A stretch of 64,000 nucleotides of DNA from Cupriavidus basilensis (GCF_008801925.2 NZ_CP062804.1:2418001-2482000); one strand, 5' to 3'; shown: positions 26,524 to 35,377, numbered from the stretch's first letter. The notes: a model not told the origin generated them from the sequence alone. Numbers and translations are program-made.

Positions 26524-26586
26524 CTATTCGCACACCGCCCTCCATTTTGCTTCACCAAGGAGACGGAGACGACAAGTATCCTGACA

Positions 26587-26984
26587 TGGAGGGCTCGTAA
26601 AGAAAAGTAACCAAAAGAAAGCGATCCTTGCAGGAGGCTGGCTTATTGGGATTGCGCAGCCCGGTGGTTTCGTCGTCTGGCCCCGGGTTCTAACGAACTC
26701 ATGCCGCTACCGGTTTCAATCGCCACGCCCCTGCGAGTGATACTGGTTTCGCGGTGAGGCCCCCGGTAGCGGCATTCTTGCCCACTCGCCAATCTGCCGT
26801 TACCGGTTCGGTTTGCCTCGATACATCACGTCGCGATGGTTTCGTGGTGGGGTGGGCCACGCTCTTGGTCACGCCGGTGCTTTCAATCAGATTGGTGCCC
26901 AAGGGCCAGCGGGTGCGGGCCGGGATGCCGGGCAGGTGGTTGCGGAGGCAACACCGAAGCGAAAACGGACAGGCGCGTTACCCA
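26587..26984. repeat. Gene-free region with inverted and repeated short motifs
   Basis: After the right arm GTAAAGAAAAGTAACC this 398-base stretch has no gene I can support. ATGCCGCTACCGG (26701-26713) and its exact complement CCGGTAGCGGCAT (26763-26775) form a 13-bp inverted repeat around 49 bases. A TGGTTTCG-like motif appears at about 26664, 26743 and 26837, and related TACCGGTT strings at 26708 and 26810. The pattern suggests a dispersed intergenic repeat element. Confidence 0.45.
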
Positions 26985-27788
26985 CTAGCTGCCGGTCGAG
27001 GCATAGTGGCGCAGCCCGACACGCCACGCGCCGAAAGCAGCAAGGAGAAAGACGAAACCCGCCAATGGCGACACCAGCCCTGTCCAGGCAGGCGCACCGA
27101 GTGGATCGGCCTTGCCCAATATGGCCAGCGCAGGGTAGTAGGCGACACAGGCCAGTGGCACGGCAAAGGTCAGCACGTACCGGAACCATTGCGCATACAG
27201 AGCCAGCGGATATTGCGTCGCCTGTACGCCGCCGTATGTCAGGACGTTGGCGACCTCGAGGCTCTCGATGGTCCAGAAGGACAGCGTGCCCTGCAGTACC
27301 AGGATGCCCAGAAACAGCGCCACGCCGCCTGCGACCGCGAACAGGGCGATGGCGATGGTTCCCGGTGTCCACGCGATGCCGGCCTGCACGGTTGCGAAAG
27401 CCAGTACCATCAGCCCTTGCAACAAGCGCCCCAGACGGCTGATGCGGACGTCCTGCCCCATCAATTGCAGAGCCAGGGGACGAGGCCGCAAGAGCAACCG
27501 GTCGAATTCGCCGGTGCGCAACAGCGTTGTGCCCAGCACGTCGAAGCCGCGCCCCAGGGCGTCGGCAATGGCGAACATGCAGTTCACCAGCCCGTAGAAC
27601 AGCGCCACCTCGCCGATTCTCCAGCCCTGCACGTCGCCGAAGCGGTGGAACAGCGCCCAGACCGCGACCACCTCAATGCCGGTGACGAGGAACTGCCCCA
27701 CGGTCAGCATCAGCGCCGAGGCCGGATAGCGTGCCTGGCCGCTCAGCGAAGCCATCACGAGGCGGGCGAACAATGCCAGCGAGCCCAT
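26985..27788 (-). CDS. ABC-2 type transporter permease (PF06182-like), second subunit
   Basis: The 267-residue product is an integral membrane protein with about six segments. It starts MGSLALFARLVMASLSGQARYPASA and carries the conserved stretch ALGRGFDVLGTTLLRTGEFDRLLLRPRPL, characteristic of permeases paired with a Walker-type exporter ATPase (ABC2_membrane_6). The start at 27788 is five bases after the stop of the first permease; the frame stays open upstream but is out of register with real coding. It forms an exporter with the two genes upstream. The substrate is unknown. Confidence 0.82.
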   Translation of the reverse strand: MGSLALFARLVMASLSGQARYPASALMLTVGQFLVTGIEVVAVWALFHRFGDVQGWRIGEVALFYGLVNCMFAIADALGRGFDVLGTTLLRTGEFDRLLLRPRPLALQLMGQDVRISRLGRLLQGLMVLAFATVQAGIAWTPGTIAIALFAVAGGVALFLGILVLQGTLSFWTIESLEVANVLTYGGVQATQYPLALYAQWFRYVLTFAVPLACVAYYPALAILGKADPLGAPAWTGLVSPLAGFVFLLAAFGAWRVGLRHYASTGS

Positions 27789-27793
27789 GCGCC

Positions 27794-28633
27794 TCAGCCG
27801 CCTTGCACGTCGAGCCGGCGCATCGTGCGGCCCATGGCAGCATGGCCAACGCTCACCAGCAGCACGATCCACAGGCATTGCAGGCCCAGCCCGCAGAGCA
27901 TCTGCGCGCCGCCCAGCTGCCCGAAATAGATCCGCGCCGGAATATCCATCACGCCCGCGAATGGTTGCACCAGCAACACGGTCTGCCAGGTGTCCGGCAG
28001 TAGTGCCAGAGGCAGCAGGTTCCCGGAGAACACGATGACGACGGGTGCCGCCAGCGTATTGATGCCGCGCTCGTTGAGCGCCGCTGCCGCCGCGATGTTG
28101 AGCAGCATCACCAGCGATGTGGACAGCAGCAGCGCGAGCAGCACCGAGGCGATGAAGCCCAGGCCAGCCGCCAGCCCGGCAGGCGGCTGCCAGGCCCATT
28201 CCCCCAGCCCGGCAATTGGCAGCGCGACGCCAGCAAAGGCCAGCATCAGTGCCACGCGCGGTAGCGCGCGCGCCGCCGTCCAGCCGGCCGAGCGCGCAAA
28301 CCACAGCGCATAGGCATTCACCGGCCGCAGCCGGTCGTATGCCACGGCACCGGTGCGCACCGCCTGCGCCACCTCGGGGTCGCCCATCCACGGCAGCAGT
28401 GCGAGCAGGCCTTGGGCCAACCATGTATAGGTGATGGCCTGCGCGAGCGACAGCGGCGCGCTCGCCGCCACCGCGCTGCGGTAGAACGCCACCAGTACCA
28501 TGATCTTGATTCCCCCCCACCAGCACTGCGTGACGAAGGCCGCGTATACCGCCACCCGGTACTGCAGCATCTGCAGGAACCGGGATCTGAACGCGGCGAG
28601 ATAGGGACGCACGAGTTCGCGCGGCGCCATCAT
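27794..28633 (-). CDS. ABC-2 type transporter permease, first subunit
   Basis: A 279-residue membrane protein with about six hydrophobic segments. The region AVRTGAVAYDRLRPVNAYALWFAR is equivalent to the conserved cytoplasmic loop (TGEFDRLLLRP) of its partner, showing the two permeases are homologous and probably form a heterodimer. It starts three bases after the stop of the ATPase gene (ATGATG), so the three genes are an operon. Export of a drug, lipid or polysaccharide is possible; nothing points to one. Confidence 0.82.
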   Translation of the reverse strand: MMAPRELVRPYLAAFRSRFLQMLQYRVAVYAAFVTQCWWGGIKIMVLVAFYRSAVAASAPLSLAQAITYTWLAQGLLALLPWMGDPEVAQAVRTGAVAYDRLRPVNAYALWFARSAGWTAARALPRVALMLAFAGVALPIAGLGEWAWQPPAGLAAGLGFIASVLLALLLSTSLVMLLNIAAAAALNERGINTLAAPVVIVFSGNLLPLALLPDTWQTVLLVQPFAGVMDIPARIYFGQLGGAQMLCGLGLQCLWIVLLVSVGHAAMGRTMRRLDVQGG

Positions 28634-28636
28634 GGA

Positions 28637-29494
28637 CTAAGCCTCCACCGCGCCGTGCATCGCGTAGAAGCGCGCGATGACGGCCTCGATGGTCATGCCC
28701 TCGTCTTCCGCGTCCGCTGACAGGCCCTCATCCAATCGGCGCGCAGCCACCACCTGGGCCCGCAACGCCTCGACCGCGCAGTCGGCCAGCACACGGCCGT
28801 GGCCGATCACGATCACGCGCTTGGCCAGGGCCTCGATGTCATGCATGTCGTGCGTGGTCAGCAGCACGGTGGTGCCGCGTTCGCGGTTGGCGCGCCGCAC
28901 GAAGTCACGGACTGCGAGCTTGGTGGGTGCATCGAGCCCGATGGTCGGCTCGTCCAGGAAGAGGATGTCGGGCTCGTGAAGCAACGCCGCCGCGATCTCC
29001 GCGCGCATGCGCTGCCCCAGCGACAACTGGCGCACCGGCTGGTCGAGCAGGCGCTCGAGATGCAATAGCGCGACCAGTTCGTCGCGCGTGCGGGCAAAGC
29101 GCACCGGGTCGACCCGATAGATGTCGCGCAGCAGCGCGAAGCCGTCGCCCACCGGAAGGTCCCACCAAAGTTGCGTGCGCTGCCCGAACACCACGCCGAT
29201 GCGCGCCACGTGCCGCTCGCGGTCGGCGAAGGGAACGCGCCCGTCGATTTCGACGCGGCCGCCGTCGGGCCGCAGGATGCCGGCAAGGATCTTGATGGTG
29301 GTCGATTTGCCGGCGCCGTTTGGGCCAATGAGCCCCAGCAGTTCGCCGCGCTGCAGCTCGAATGACACCCCCGCCAGCGCATCGACCGTGCGATAGCGCG
29401 GGCGAATCAGTGCACGCAGCGCCCCGAGCACGCCCGGGTCGCGCTCGTGGATGCGGTAGGTCTTGTGTAGACGGCTAACGATGATCTGGGGCAT
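28637..29494 (-). CDS. ABC exporter ATP-binding protein
   Basis: A 285-residue ABC ATPase. Walker A GPNGAGKST is at residues 57-65, the Q-loop follows (FGQRTQLWWDLP), the signature is LSLGQRMRAEIAAALL, Walker B is DILFLDEPTIGLDAP and the H-loop is TTHDMHD. This subtype (NatA/ DrrA-like, with RTVDALAGVSFEL) drives ABC-2 exporters. The ATG at 29494 gives the usual N-terminus; the open frame runs upstream to 30124 into the MocR gene but lacks similarity there. First gene of the exporter operon. Confidence 0.9.
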   Translation of the reverse strand: MPQIIVSRLHKTYRIHERDPGVLGALRALIRPRYRTVDALAGVSFELQRGELLGLIGPNGAGKSTTIKILAGILRPDGGRVEIDGRVPFADRERHVARIGVVFGQRTQLWWDLPVGDGFALLRDIYRVDPVRFARTRDELVALLHLERLLDQPVRQLSLGQRMRAEIAAALLHEPDILFLDEPTIGLDAPTKLAVRDFVRRANRERGTTVLLTTHDMHDIEALAKRVIVIGHGRVLADCAVEALRAQVVAARRLDEGLSADAEDEGMTIEAVIARFYAMHGAVEA

Positions 29495-29637
29495 GGCGGC
29501 GCGGTACAGCGGCGCGAAGAGGGCGGGAGAGCTTACATGAAGTGTGGTCAACGGTCCACCCCAACCTTTCCGATCTCGCGGCGACAGTGCTTGCGCCTGG
29601 CCGCCATGCAGATCGGCGCAGACCCAAAAAACTCCCC

Positions 29638-31041
29638 CTAAACCACAATCTCCCGCGACGCCTGCGGCCTGCGCACCAGCAACTCGGCCAGCTTCTTCAA
29701 CGCGGCAGCAAGATGGGCACGCGTCTCGACACCTCCCAGCGAGATGCGGATTGCATTGGGCGGCGTGGGGCCCGCATAGAACGCATCGGAAGCGGTAACA
29801 CGCAGATCCTCCGCACGCGCGGCCTGCGTCAGCGCCAGCGATGTCCAGTAGCTCGGCAAGGTGTGCCAGACGTGTATGCCGCTGGGCGGTGCCTGGTCCG
29901 CGCTGAACAGCAACTGCCGCGCGAGCTCGCGCCGCGCGAAGGCTTCCGTGCGGATCCCGGCCAGCAGCTGCGCGGCGGAGCCTTCGTGAATCCACTGTGT
30001 GGCCAGGGCCGTCGACAGCGGCGTGGACATCAGCGCGAAGGAGCGCAGCGCGGCCAGCACGCCCGCCCGGCTGCGCGCTTCGGGCAGGCGGATATAGGCG
30101 GTCCGCAGCCCCGGGCTCAGGCATTTCGACAGCGTGGCAACGTAGTAGACCTGGCCCGGCGCGAAGTGGGCCACGGGCGGCGGCGCGTCGCTGCCTAGCA
30201 GCCAGTAGGGATCATCCTCGATGATCCAGGCGCCGCACTTCTGCGCGGCCAGCGCGACATCGCGGCGCCGGTGCGCGGGCATGGTCCGCGTGGTCGGGTT
30301 CTGGATGGTCGGGTTGAGGTAGATCGCGCGTGCGCCATGCTCGCGCAACGCTTGCTCCATCGCATCGGGCCGCATGCCGTCGTCATCGGTGGCCACCGTC
30401 ACCACGCGGCGCCCGAGCTGCTCGGCGGCCGCGCGCAGGCCGGGATAGGTCAGGGGCTCCGCGAGGATCGCCTCGCCGGGCTGCGTGAGCGTGAGGATCA
30501 GCGCCGCCAGCGCGGCCTGGGCGCCGGGGCAGGCAATCAGCTGCTGCGGGCTGACCGACTCCAGCACCGGCTTGAGCCACATGGCGCCGGCGGCCCGGTC
30601 CGCCCTGCTGCCGCCACCAAGCTGGTAGGTCATGAGCAGGTGCGCATCGGAGCGCAGCAGCACCTGCGACAGCCCGCGCTGCAGCAAATCATGGAAATCC
30701 ACGCCGGCGGGCGGCGGCGGCACGTTCATGCTCAGGTCGACCATCTGTGCCAGTTCGACCTTTGGCGGGGCGACGAAGGTGCCCAGCGCCCCGCGCGCCT
30801 CGATCAGGTTGCGCCGCTTGGCTTCGGTAAACGCACGCGTCACCGTGGTGAGATCCACCCCGAGCTGCCTGGCCAGCTCGCGCTGCGGCGGCAAGCGGTC
30901 GCCGGGGTTCAGGCGCCCGTCCCCGACCGCGCGCTCGATGAAGCCAACGATCTGCTGGTAGCGCGCGCCCTCGCCGCGCACGAAGGCTGCGGCCCAGCCG
31001 GGAGCGGCGCCGTCATCTTGTATGGATTTGCTCTGATGCAT
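29638..31041 (-). CDS. MocR-type regulator (GntR HTH fused to aminotransferase-like domain)
   Basis: The 467-residue protein joins an N-terminal GntR winged helix (about residues 25-95; PGDRLPPQRELARQLGVDLTTVTRAF) to a fold-type I PLP aminotransferase-like domain (about 115-460). The PLP-binding lysine is Lys306 in LSKCLSPGLR, and YLNPTIQNPTTRTM and IEDDPYW are the usual cofactor-contact segments. MocR proteins sense PLP-linked metabolites. Candidate sites (TGTATGG) surround its start. It is divergent from cyoABCD and in the same direction as the ABC exporter 143 bases downstream; either could be a target. Confidence 0.9.
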   Translation of the reverse strand: MHQSKSIQDDGAAPGWAAAFVRGEGARYQQIVGFIERAVGDGRLNPGDRLPPQRELARQLGVDLTTVTRAFTEAKRRNLIEARGALGTFVAPPKVELAQMVDLSMNVPPPPAGVDFHDLLQRGLSQVLLRSDAHLLMTYQLGGGSRADRAAGAMWLKPVLESVSPQQLIACPGAQAALAALILTLTQPGEAILAEPLTYPGLRAAAEQLGRRVVTVATDDDGMRPDAMEQALREHGARAIYLNPTIQNPTTRTMPAHRRRDVALAAQKCGAWIIEDDPYWLLGSDAPPPVAHFAPGQVYYVATLSKCLSPGLRTAYIRLPEARSRAGVLAALRSFALMSTPLSTALATQWIHEGSAAQLLAGIRTEAFARRELARQLLFSADQAPPSGIHVWHTLPSYWTSLALTQAARAEDLRVTASDAFYAGPTPPNAIRISLGGVETRAHLAAALKKLAELLVRRPQASREIVV

Positions 31042-31105
31042 TTTGCTTTATGTATGGCCTTTGTCTTACATTATCATGCGCCGCAGCATCACACAAATCC
31101 ATACA
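31019..31105. promoter_or_regulatory. Candidate MocR operators around the mocR start
   Basis: TGTATGGATTTG at 31019-31030 (inside the first codons) and its exact complement CAAATCCATACA at 31094-31105 form a 12-bp inverted repeat. A third TGTATGG lies at 31051-31057. Two direct and one inverted copy of one box is the layout often described for MocR/GabR-type regulators. Located between the divergent MocR and cyo genes. Confidence 0.5.
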
Positions 31106-31211
31106 TTTAACGCTTTGTATGCGTTTCCCGCCAGTCCGGCGGACTCCCCTCTCTCGCGATGGTTTCCAGCGTGCCGTGGCAGGCAGTCCCGACGCGCGCG
31201 CCGGTGATGTG

Positions 31212-31243
31212 ATGCATAACTAAGGTGTGTCTTATGCATAACT
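31212..31243. promoter_or_regulatory. Direct repeat ATGCATAACT ahead of cyoA
   Basis: ATGCATAACT occurs at 31212-31221 and again at 31234-31243, 22 bases apart (about two helical turns). The second copy contains the likely cyoA start codon, so a protein bound here would block translation or transcription start. ATGCAT half-sites recall Rrf2/NsrR-type sites, but this is conjecture. Confidence 0.35.
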
Positions 31244-32241
31244 CAAATGCCGGGGCAGACGCTGCCGTCCGGCGAGAATCCAGCGCTTGGCTGAATGCTT
31301 GCAAGGGAGGACTCCGCCATGCGGGGCTGTTCCTCGGTGGAGCAGCGATGCTCCTTCTCAGTGGCTGCCAGCTGGAGCTGCTATCCCCGAAGGGCGACAT
31401 CGGGCACCAGGAAAAGACGCTGATCCTGGTCTCGCTGTTCATCATGCTGCTGGTCGTCGTGCCCGTCATCTTCCTGACGCTGTATTTCGGCTGGCGCTAT
31501 CGCGCCTCCAACACCAAGGCAACGTATGCGCCCAAGTGGTCGCACTCCACGCGGATCGAGGTGGTCGTCTGGACCATCCCGTGCGTGATTGTGGCCGGCC
31601 TAGCGGTGCTGATCTGGAACACCACGCATTCGCTGGACCCCTACAAGCCGCTGGAGTCGACCGTCAAGCCCATCCGCGTGGAAGCCGTGGCGCTGAACTG
31701 GAAATGGCTGTTCATCTACCCGGACTACGGCATCGCCTCGGTCAACCGGCTGCCGATCCCGGTCGATACGCCGATCAATTTCAGCATCACCGCGGAATCG
31801 ATGATGAACTCCCTGTTCATCCCGCAGCTCGGCAGCATGGTCTATGCCATGGCCGGCATGCAGACCAAGCTGCACCTGATCGCCGACACGCCTGGCACCT
31901 ACGCGGGCATGTCCGCGGCCTACAGCGGCCCCGGCTTCTCCGACATGCATTTCGACACCGTGGCCACCTCGCGCGAGGCGTTCGACGCGTGGGTACGGCA
32001 GGCCAGGCAGTCGCCGCTGACGCTGGACGAGGCAGCCTACAAGACGCTGGAGCTGCCGAGCACCAAGGAGCCGGCAACGGTCTACGCGGGCGTTGCGCCC
32101 GGCCTGTTCCAGAACATCGTCAACAAGTACATGCATAGCGATATGCGCGCCAATATGCGTGGCAATACGCTTGGCAATACGCGTGGCGATGTGCCTGGCG
32201 ACGTATGCACAGCCCAAAGCCCCCCGCTGGCCGCCAACTGA
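31234..32241 (+). CDS. cyoA: Cytochrome bo3 ubiquinol oxidase subunit II
   Basis: A 335-residue lipoprotein: the signal peptide ends in MLLLSGC with the acylated Cys45. Two membrane segments follow, then the cupredoxin domain with ALNWKWLFIYPDYGIASVN. The CuA ligands of cytochrome c oxidases are missing (no cysteines in the SLFIPQLGSMVYAM region), so it is a quinol oxidase subunit. The C-terminus is odd: after NIVNKY six tetrapeptide units follow (MHSD, MRAN, MRGN, TLGN, TRGD, VPGD), encoded by a 12-bp tandem repeat. I start at ATG 31234 after AAGG; GTG 31225 is possible. First gene of cyoABCD. Confidence 0.93.
   Translation: MHNSNAGADAAVRRESSAWLNACKGGLRHAGLFLGGAAMLLLSGCQLELLSPKGDIGHQEKTLILVSLFIMLLVVVPVIFLTLYFGWRYRASNTKATYAPKWSHSTRIEVVVWTIPCVIVAGLAVLIWNTTHSLDPYKPLESTVKPIRVEAVALNWKWLFIYPDYGIASVNRLPIPVDTPINFSITAESMMNSLFIPQLGSMVYAMAGMQTKLHLIADTPGTYAGMSAAYSGPGFSDMHFDTVATSREAFDAWVRQARQSPLTLDEAAYKTLELPSTKEPATVYAGVAPGLFQNIVNKYMHSDMRANMRGNTLGNTRGDVPGDVCTAQSPPLAAN
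32131..32202 (+). repeat. 12-bp tandem repeat in the 3' end of cyoA
   Basis: Six consecutive 12-base units, from ATGCATAGCGAT through ATGCGTGGCAAT to GTGCCTGGCGAC, keep the pattern NTGCNNNGCNAY and the reading frame. They encode a degenerate four-residue repeat at the C-terminus of CyoA. Slipped-strand expansion of a four-codon unit is the simplest origin. Confidence 0.85.
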
Positions 32242-32321
32242 TGAAGCCAATGAATCCGAAACACATGCACTGCATGCAACACACGCAACGCCACCGCGCC
32301 GCGGCCACGGAGCACTGATCC

Positions 32322-34298
32322 ATGTTCGGCAAACTGAACCTCGAGGCGATTCCGTACCATGAGCCCATCATCATGGGTACGCTGGCCGCCGTCATGCTGG
32401 GCGGCATCGCGCTGCTCGGCGCCGTGACCTACTTCGGCAAATGGAAGTACCTGTGGACCGAGTGGATCTGCTCGGTCGACCACAAGCGCATCGGCGTGAT
32501 GTACATCATCATGGCGCTGGTCATGCTGCTGCGCGGCTTTGCCGACGCCATCATGATGCGCGCGCAGCAGGCGATCGCCGTGGGCGATGCGGCCGGCTAC
32601 CTGCCGCCACACCACTACGACCAGATCTTCACCGCCCACGGCGTGATCATGATCTTCTTCGTGGCGACGCCGTTCATCCTCGGCTTGATGAACGTCATCG
32701 TGCCGCTGCAGATCGGCGCGCGCGACGTAGCCTATCCGTTCGTCAACTCGCTCAGCTTCTGGCTGGCGGCAGCAGGCGCGGTGCTGGTGATGATGTCGAT
32801 GTTCGTCGGCGACTTTGCCGCCACGGGCTGGGTCGCCTATCCACCATTGTCCGAGCTGGGATATAGCCCGACGGTGGGGGTGGACTACTACATATGGTCA
32901 CTACAGATATCGGGCCTGGGAACCACGCTCACCGGGATCAACTTCATCGTCACCATCCTGCGCATGCGTGCCCCGGGCCTGACGCTGATGAAGATGCCGG
33001 TGTTTACCTGGACCGCGCTGATCACCAACATCCTGATCGTTGCCGTGTTCCCGGTGCTGACCGCCACGCTCGCGCTGCTCACCGCCGACCGTTACCTGGG
33101 CATGCACTTCTTTACCAATGAGCTTGGCGGCAACGCCATGATGTACGTCAACCTGATCTGGGTCTGGGGCCACCCGGAGGTCTACATCCTGATCCTGCCG
33201 TGCTTCGGAGCCTTCTCGGAGATCATCTCCACGTTCTCCGGCAAGCCGCTGTTCGGCTACAAGTCGATGGTGTACGCCACCTCGTCCATCGGCATCCTGT
33301 CGTTCTTCGTCTGGCTGCACCACTTCTTCACGATGGGTTCGGGCGCGAACGTCAATGCCTTCTTCGGGATCATGACGACCATCATCTCGATCCCGACGGG
33401 CGTGAAGCTGTTCAACTGGCTGTTCACGATGTATCGCGGCCGCATCCGCTACCACTCTTCCACGCTGTGGACGATCGGCTTCATGGTGACCTTTGCCATC
33501 GGCGGCATGACGGGCGTGCTGCTGGCCGTGCCCGGCGCGGACTTCTTGCTGCATAACAGCCTGTTCCTGGTTGCGCACTTCCACAACGTGATCATTGGCG
33601 GCGTCATCTTCGGCTGCCTGGCCGCCATGAGCTTCTGGTTCCCCAAGGTGTTCGGCTTCACCCTGAACGAGCGCTGGGGCAAGATCTCGTTCTGGTGCTG
33701 GCTGGTGGGCTTCTACCTGGCCTTCATGCCGCTCTACGTGCTCGGCTTCAAGGGCATGACCCGCCGGATGAACCACTACACGCACGCCGACTGGCAGCCT
33801 TACCTGATCGTGGCGCTGTGCGGCGCCGTAATCATCGGCGCCGGTATCGTCGCCCTGCTCATCCAGCTGGCCGTGAGCGTGCGCGACCGCAAGCAAAATC
33901 CCGACCTCACCGGCGACCCGTGGGATGGCCGCAGCCTGGAGTGGGCCACCGCATCGCCGGCTCCCTTCTACAACTTCGCCCATGTGCCGCACATCACCTC
34001 GCTGGAACAGCACTGGGATGACAAGGAGGCCGGGCGCGCCTATGTGCGGCCAGCCCACTACGAGGACATCCATATGCCCAGGAATACCAGCGCGGGCGTG
34101 ATCGTATCGGCGTTCGGCCTGCTGCTTTGCTTCGCGCTCGTCTGGCACATGTGGGCAATCGCGGGCCTTGGCCTGCTGGGTGTGATCGGCACCTTCATCG
34201 CACGGACCTACAACCGCGACGTGGACTACTACGTCCCGGCGGCCGAAGTCGAACGCATCGAAAACGCGCGCTATGCGCAGCTACGCAAGGCGGCTTGA
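32322..34298 (+). CDS. cyoB: Cytochrome bo3 ubiquinol oxidase subunit I
   Basis: The 658-residue product is the catalytic subunit with about 15 membrane segments. Haem-copper ligands are visible: the early HG in [11 protein letters not shown] for haem b, [12 protein letters not shown] with the His-Tyr copper-B ligands, the HH pair in [10 protein letters not shown] and the paired His of [13 protein letters not shown]. It reduces O2 to water with ubiquinol and pumps protons. Length and the long N- and C-terminal extensions match CyoB. CGGAG precedes the ATG. It is followed after three bases by cyoC. Confidence 0.96.
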   Translation: MFGKLNLEAIPYHEPIIMGTLAAVMLGGIALLGAVTYFGKWKYLWTEWICSVDHKRIGVMYIIMALVMLLRGFADAIMMRAQQAIAVGDAAGYLPPHHYDQIFTAHGVIMIFFVATPFILGLMNVIVPLQIGARDVAYPFVNSLSFWLAAAGAVLVMMSMFVGDFAATGWVAYPPLSELGYSPTVGVDYYIWSLQISGLGTTLTGINFIVTILRMRAPGLTLMKMPVFTWTALITNILIVAVFPVLTATLALLTADRYLGMHFFTNELGGNAMMYVNLIWVWGHPEVYILILPCFGAFSEIISTFSGKPLFGYKSMVYATSSIGILSFFVWLHHFFTMGSGANVNAFFGIMTTIISIPTGVKLFNWLFTMYRGRIRYHSSTLWTIGFMVTFAIGGMTGVLLAVPGADFLLHNSLFLVAHFHNVIIGGVIFGCLAAMSFWFPKVFGFTLNERWGKISFWCWLVGFYLAFMPLYVLGFKGMTRRMNHYTHADWQPYLIVALCGAVIIGAGIVALLIQLAVSVRDRKQNPDLTGDPWDGRSLEWATASPAPFYNFAHVPHITSLEQHWDDKEAGRAYVRPAHYEDIHMPRNTSAGVIVSAFGLLLCFALVWHMWAIAGLGLLGVIGTFIARTYNRDVDYYVPAAEVERIENARYAQLRKAA

Positions 34299-34301
34299 CC
34301 C

Positions 34302-34904
34302 ATGAGCTACACAGTCATTCACAACACGCACGAGCACGTCGCGCACGACGACGGATCCAAGACCACACTGGGGTTCTGGATCTACCTGATGAGCGACTGC
34401 CTGATCTTCGCCGTGCTGTTCGCCACCTTCGGGGTGCTCGCCGGCAATACGGCAGGCGGCCCCAGCGGCCGGGAGCTGTTCGAGCTGCCGTTCGTGCTCG
34501 GCGAAACCATGCTGCTGCTGATCAGCAGCTTCACCTTCGGCGTGGCCATGCTGAACATGCAGCCCGGTCGGGAGCGCCAGGTCATCCAGTGGCTGGGCAT
34601 CACGTTCGTGCTTGGCGCGGCCTTCATCGCCATGGAGCTGTATGAGTTTGCCGAGCTGCTGCATGCCGGCGCGGGACCGGGCGTCAGCGCATTCTTGTCT
34701 GCCTACTTCTCCCTGGTAGGCACCCACGGGCTGCACGTGAGCTGCGGCCTGCTGTGGATCCTGGTCATGATGCACCAGGTCAAGTCCTTCGGCCTGGATG
34801 GCGTGACCCGGCGCCGCCTGGCCTGCCTCAGCCTGTTCTGGCACTTCCTGGACCTGATCTGGATCTGCGTGTTCACCTTTGTCTATCTGCGAGAGTTTGT
34901 ATGA
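34302..34904 (+). CDS. cyoC: Cytochrome bo3 ubiquinol oxidase subunit III
   Basis: A 200-residue membrane protein with five membrane segments and the subunit III signature LGFWIYLMSDCLIF, then FSLVGTHGLHVSCGL and LFWHFLDLIWICVFTFVYL. It stabilises the oxidase core. The gene starts three bases after cyoB and its stop overlaps the cyoD start (ATGA). Confidence 0.95.
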   Translation: MSYTVIHNTHEHVAHDDGSKTTLGFWIYLMSDCLIFAVLFATFGVLAGNTAGGPSGRELFELPFVLGETMLLLISSFTFGVAMLNMQPGRERQVIQWLGITFVLGAAFIAMELYEFAELLHAGAGPGVSAFLSAYFSLVGTHGLHVSCGLLWILVMMHQVKSFGLDGVTRRRLACLSLFWHFLDLIWICVFTFVYLREFV

Positions 34905-35275
34905 AGACCACCCATCTCCACACAGGATCCACGGCGCACGCCGCGCACGGCAGCCTGAAAGGCTATGCGATCGGCTTTGCGCTGTCGCTGGTGCTCACCC
35001 TCGCGTCGTTCGGCGCGGTGATGGGCGGGTTAGTGCCCAAGGGCATGGGCCTTGCCGCCATCGTGGTGCTTTGCGTTGCGCAGCTGGTGGTGCAGCTGGT
35101 GTTTTTCCTGCATATCGGGACGTCCGCGGACCAGCGCATGAACACGGCGATCTTCGTGTGCACCGGGCTGCTGATCGCCATCATCGTGGCAGGCTCGCTG
35201 TGGGTCATGCATAACGCGAACGTCAATATGATGCCGATGGATATGTCGCCGGAACGCGCCCGTCTGCGCGACTAG
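34901..35275 (+). CDS. cyoD: Cytochrome bo3 ubiquinol oxidase subunit IV
   Basis: A 124-residue protein with three membrane segments and the CyoD pattern GSLKGYAIGFALSLVLTLASF and QLVVQLVFFLHIG. It assists assembly of the oxidase. Translation is coupled to cyoC through a four-base overlap. No cyoE (haem O synthase) follows; the next gene is convergent. Confidence 0.94.
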   Translation: MKTTHLHTGSTAHAAHGSLKGYAIGFALSLVLTLASFGAVMGGLVPKGMGLAAIVVLCVAQLVVQLVFFLHIGTSADQRMNTAIFVCTGLLIAIIVAGSLWVMHNANVNMMPMDMSPERARLRD

Positions 35276-35298
35276 CACCTCGGGCACCAAGGGCACCA

Positions 35299-35334
35299 TG
35301 GCGTGGCCGCCCCCTCGGCGGGGGCCGGCCACGC
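35299..35334. terminator. GC-rich hairpin after cyoD
   Basis: GCGTGGCCGCCCCC and CGGGGGCCGGCCACGC pair around TCGG with one mismatch/bulge. There is no clear T run, so it is either a factor-dependent stop or an RNA-stabilising stem at the cyo operon end. Confidence 0.4.
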
Positions 35335-35377
35335 GCCACCGTCAGGCGGCGTGCTTGCGAATGACTAGATAGAACGA

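Larger units (their letters stand above)
24945..26586 (-). mobile_element. IS3-family insertion sequence, apparently intact
   Basis: The element is about 1.64 kb. Imperfect terminal inverted repeats start TGTCAAGGTAGTTGTCG at the left and, on the other strand, TGTCAGGATACTTGTCG at the right; 17 of 21 positions agree. Two reading frames, orfA and orfB, are joined by a run of eight A residues that can give a -1 frameshift. Flanking bases (GTG left, TGG right) do not form a clear target duplication. It sits in the centre of a larger palindrome (arms 24923-24934 and 26597-26608). Confidence 0.85.

Noticed and set aside
26754..27929. 391-codon plus-strand frame after the IS element
   Set aside because: Antisense to the permease gene over most of its length and low-complexity.
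26985..28526. A 513-codon frame suggesting a fused permease
   Set aside because: Only the part from 27788 down is permease-like; the rest is an out-of-frame reading of the first permease gene.
28637..30124. A longer ABC ATPase of 495 residues
   Set aside because: The first 210 codons overlap the MocR gene in another frame and have no similarity; the natural N-terminus is at 29494.
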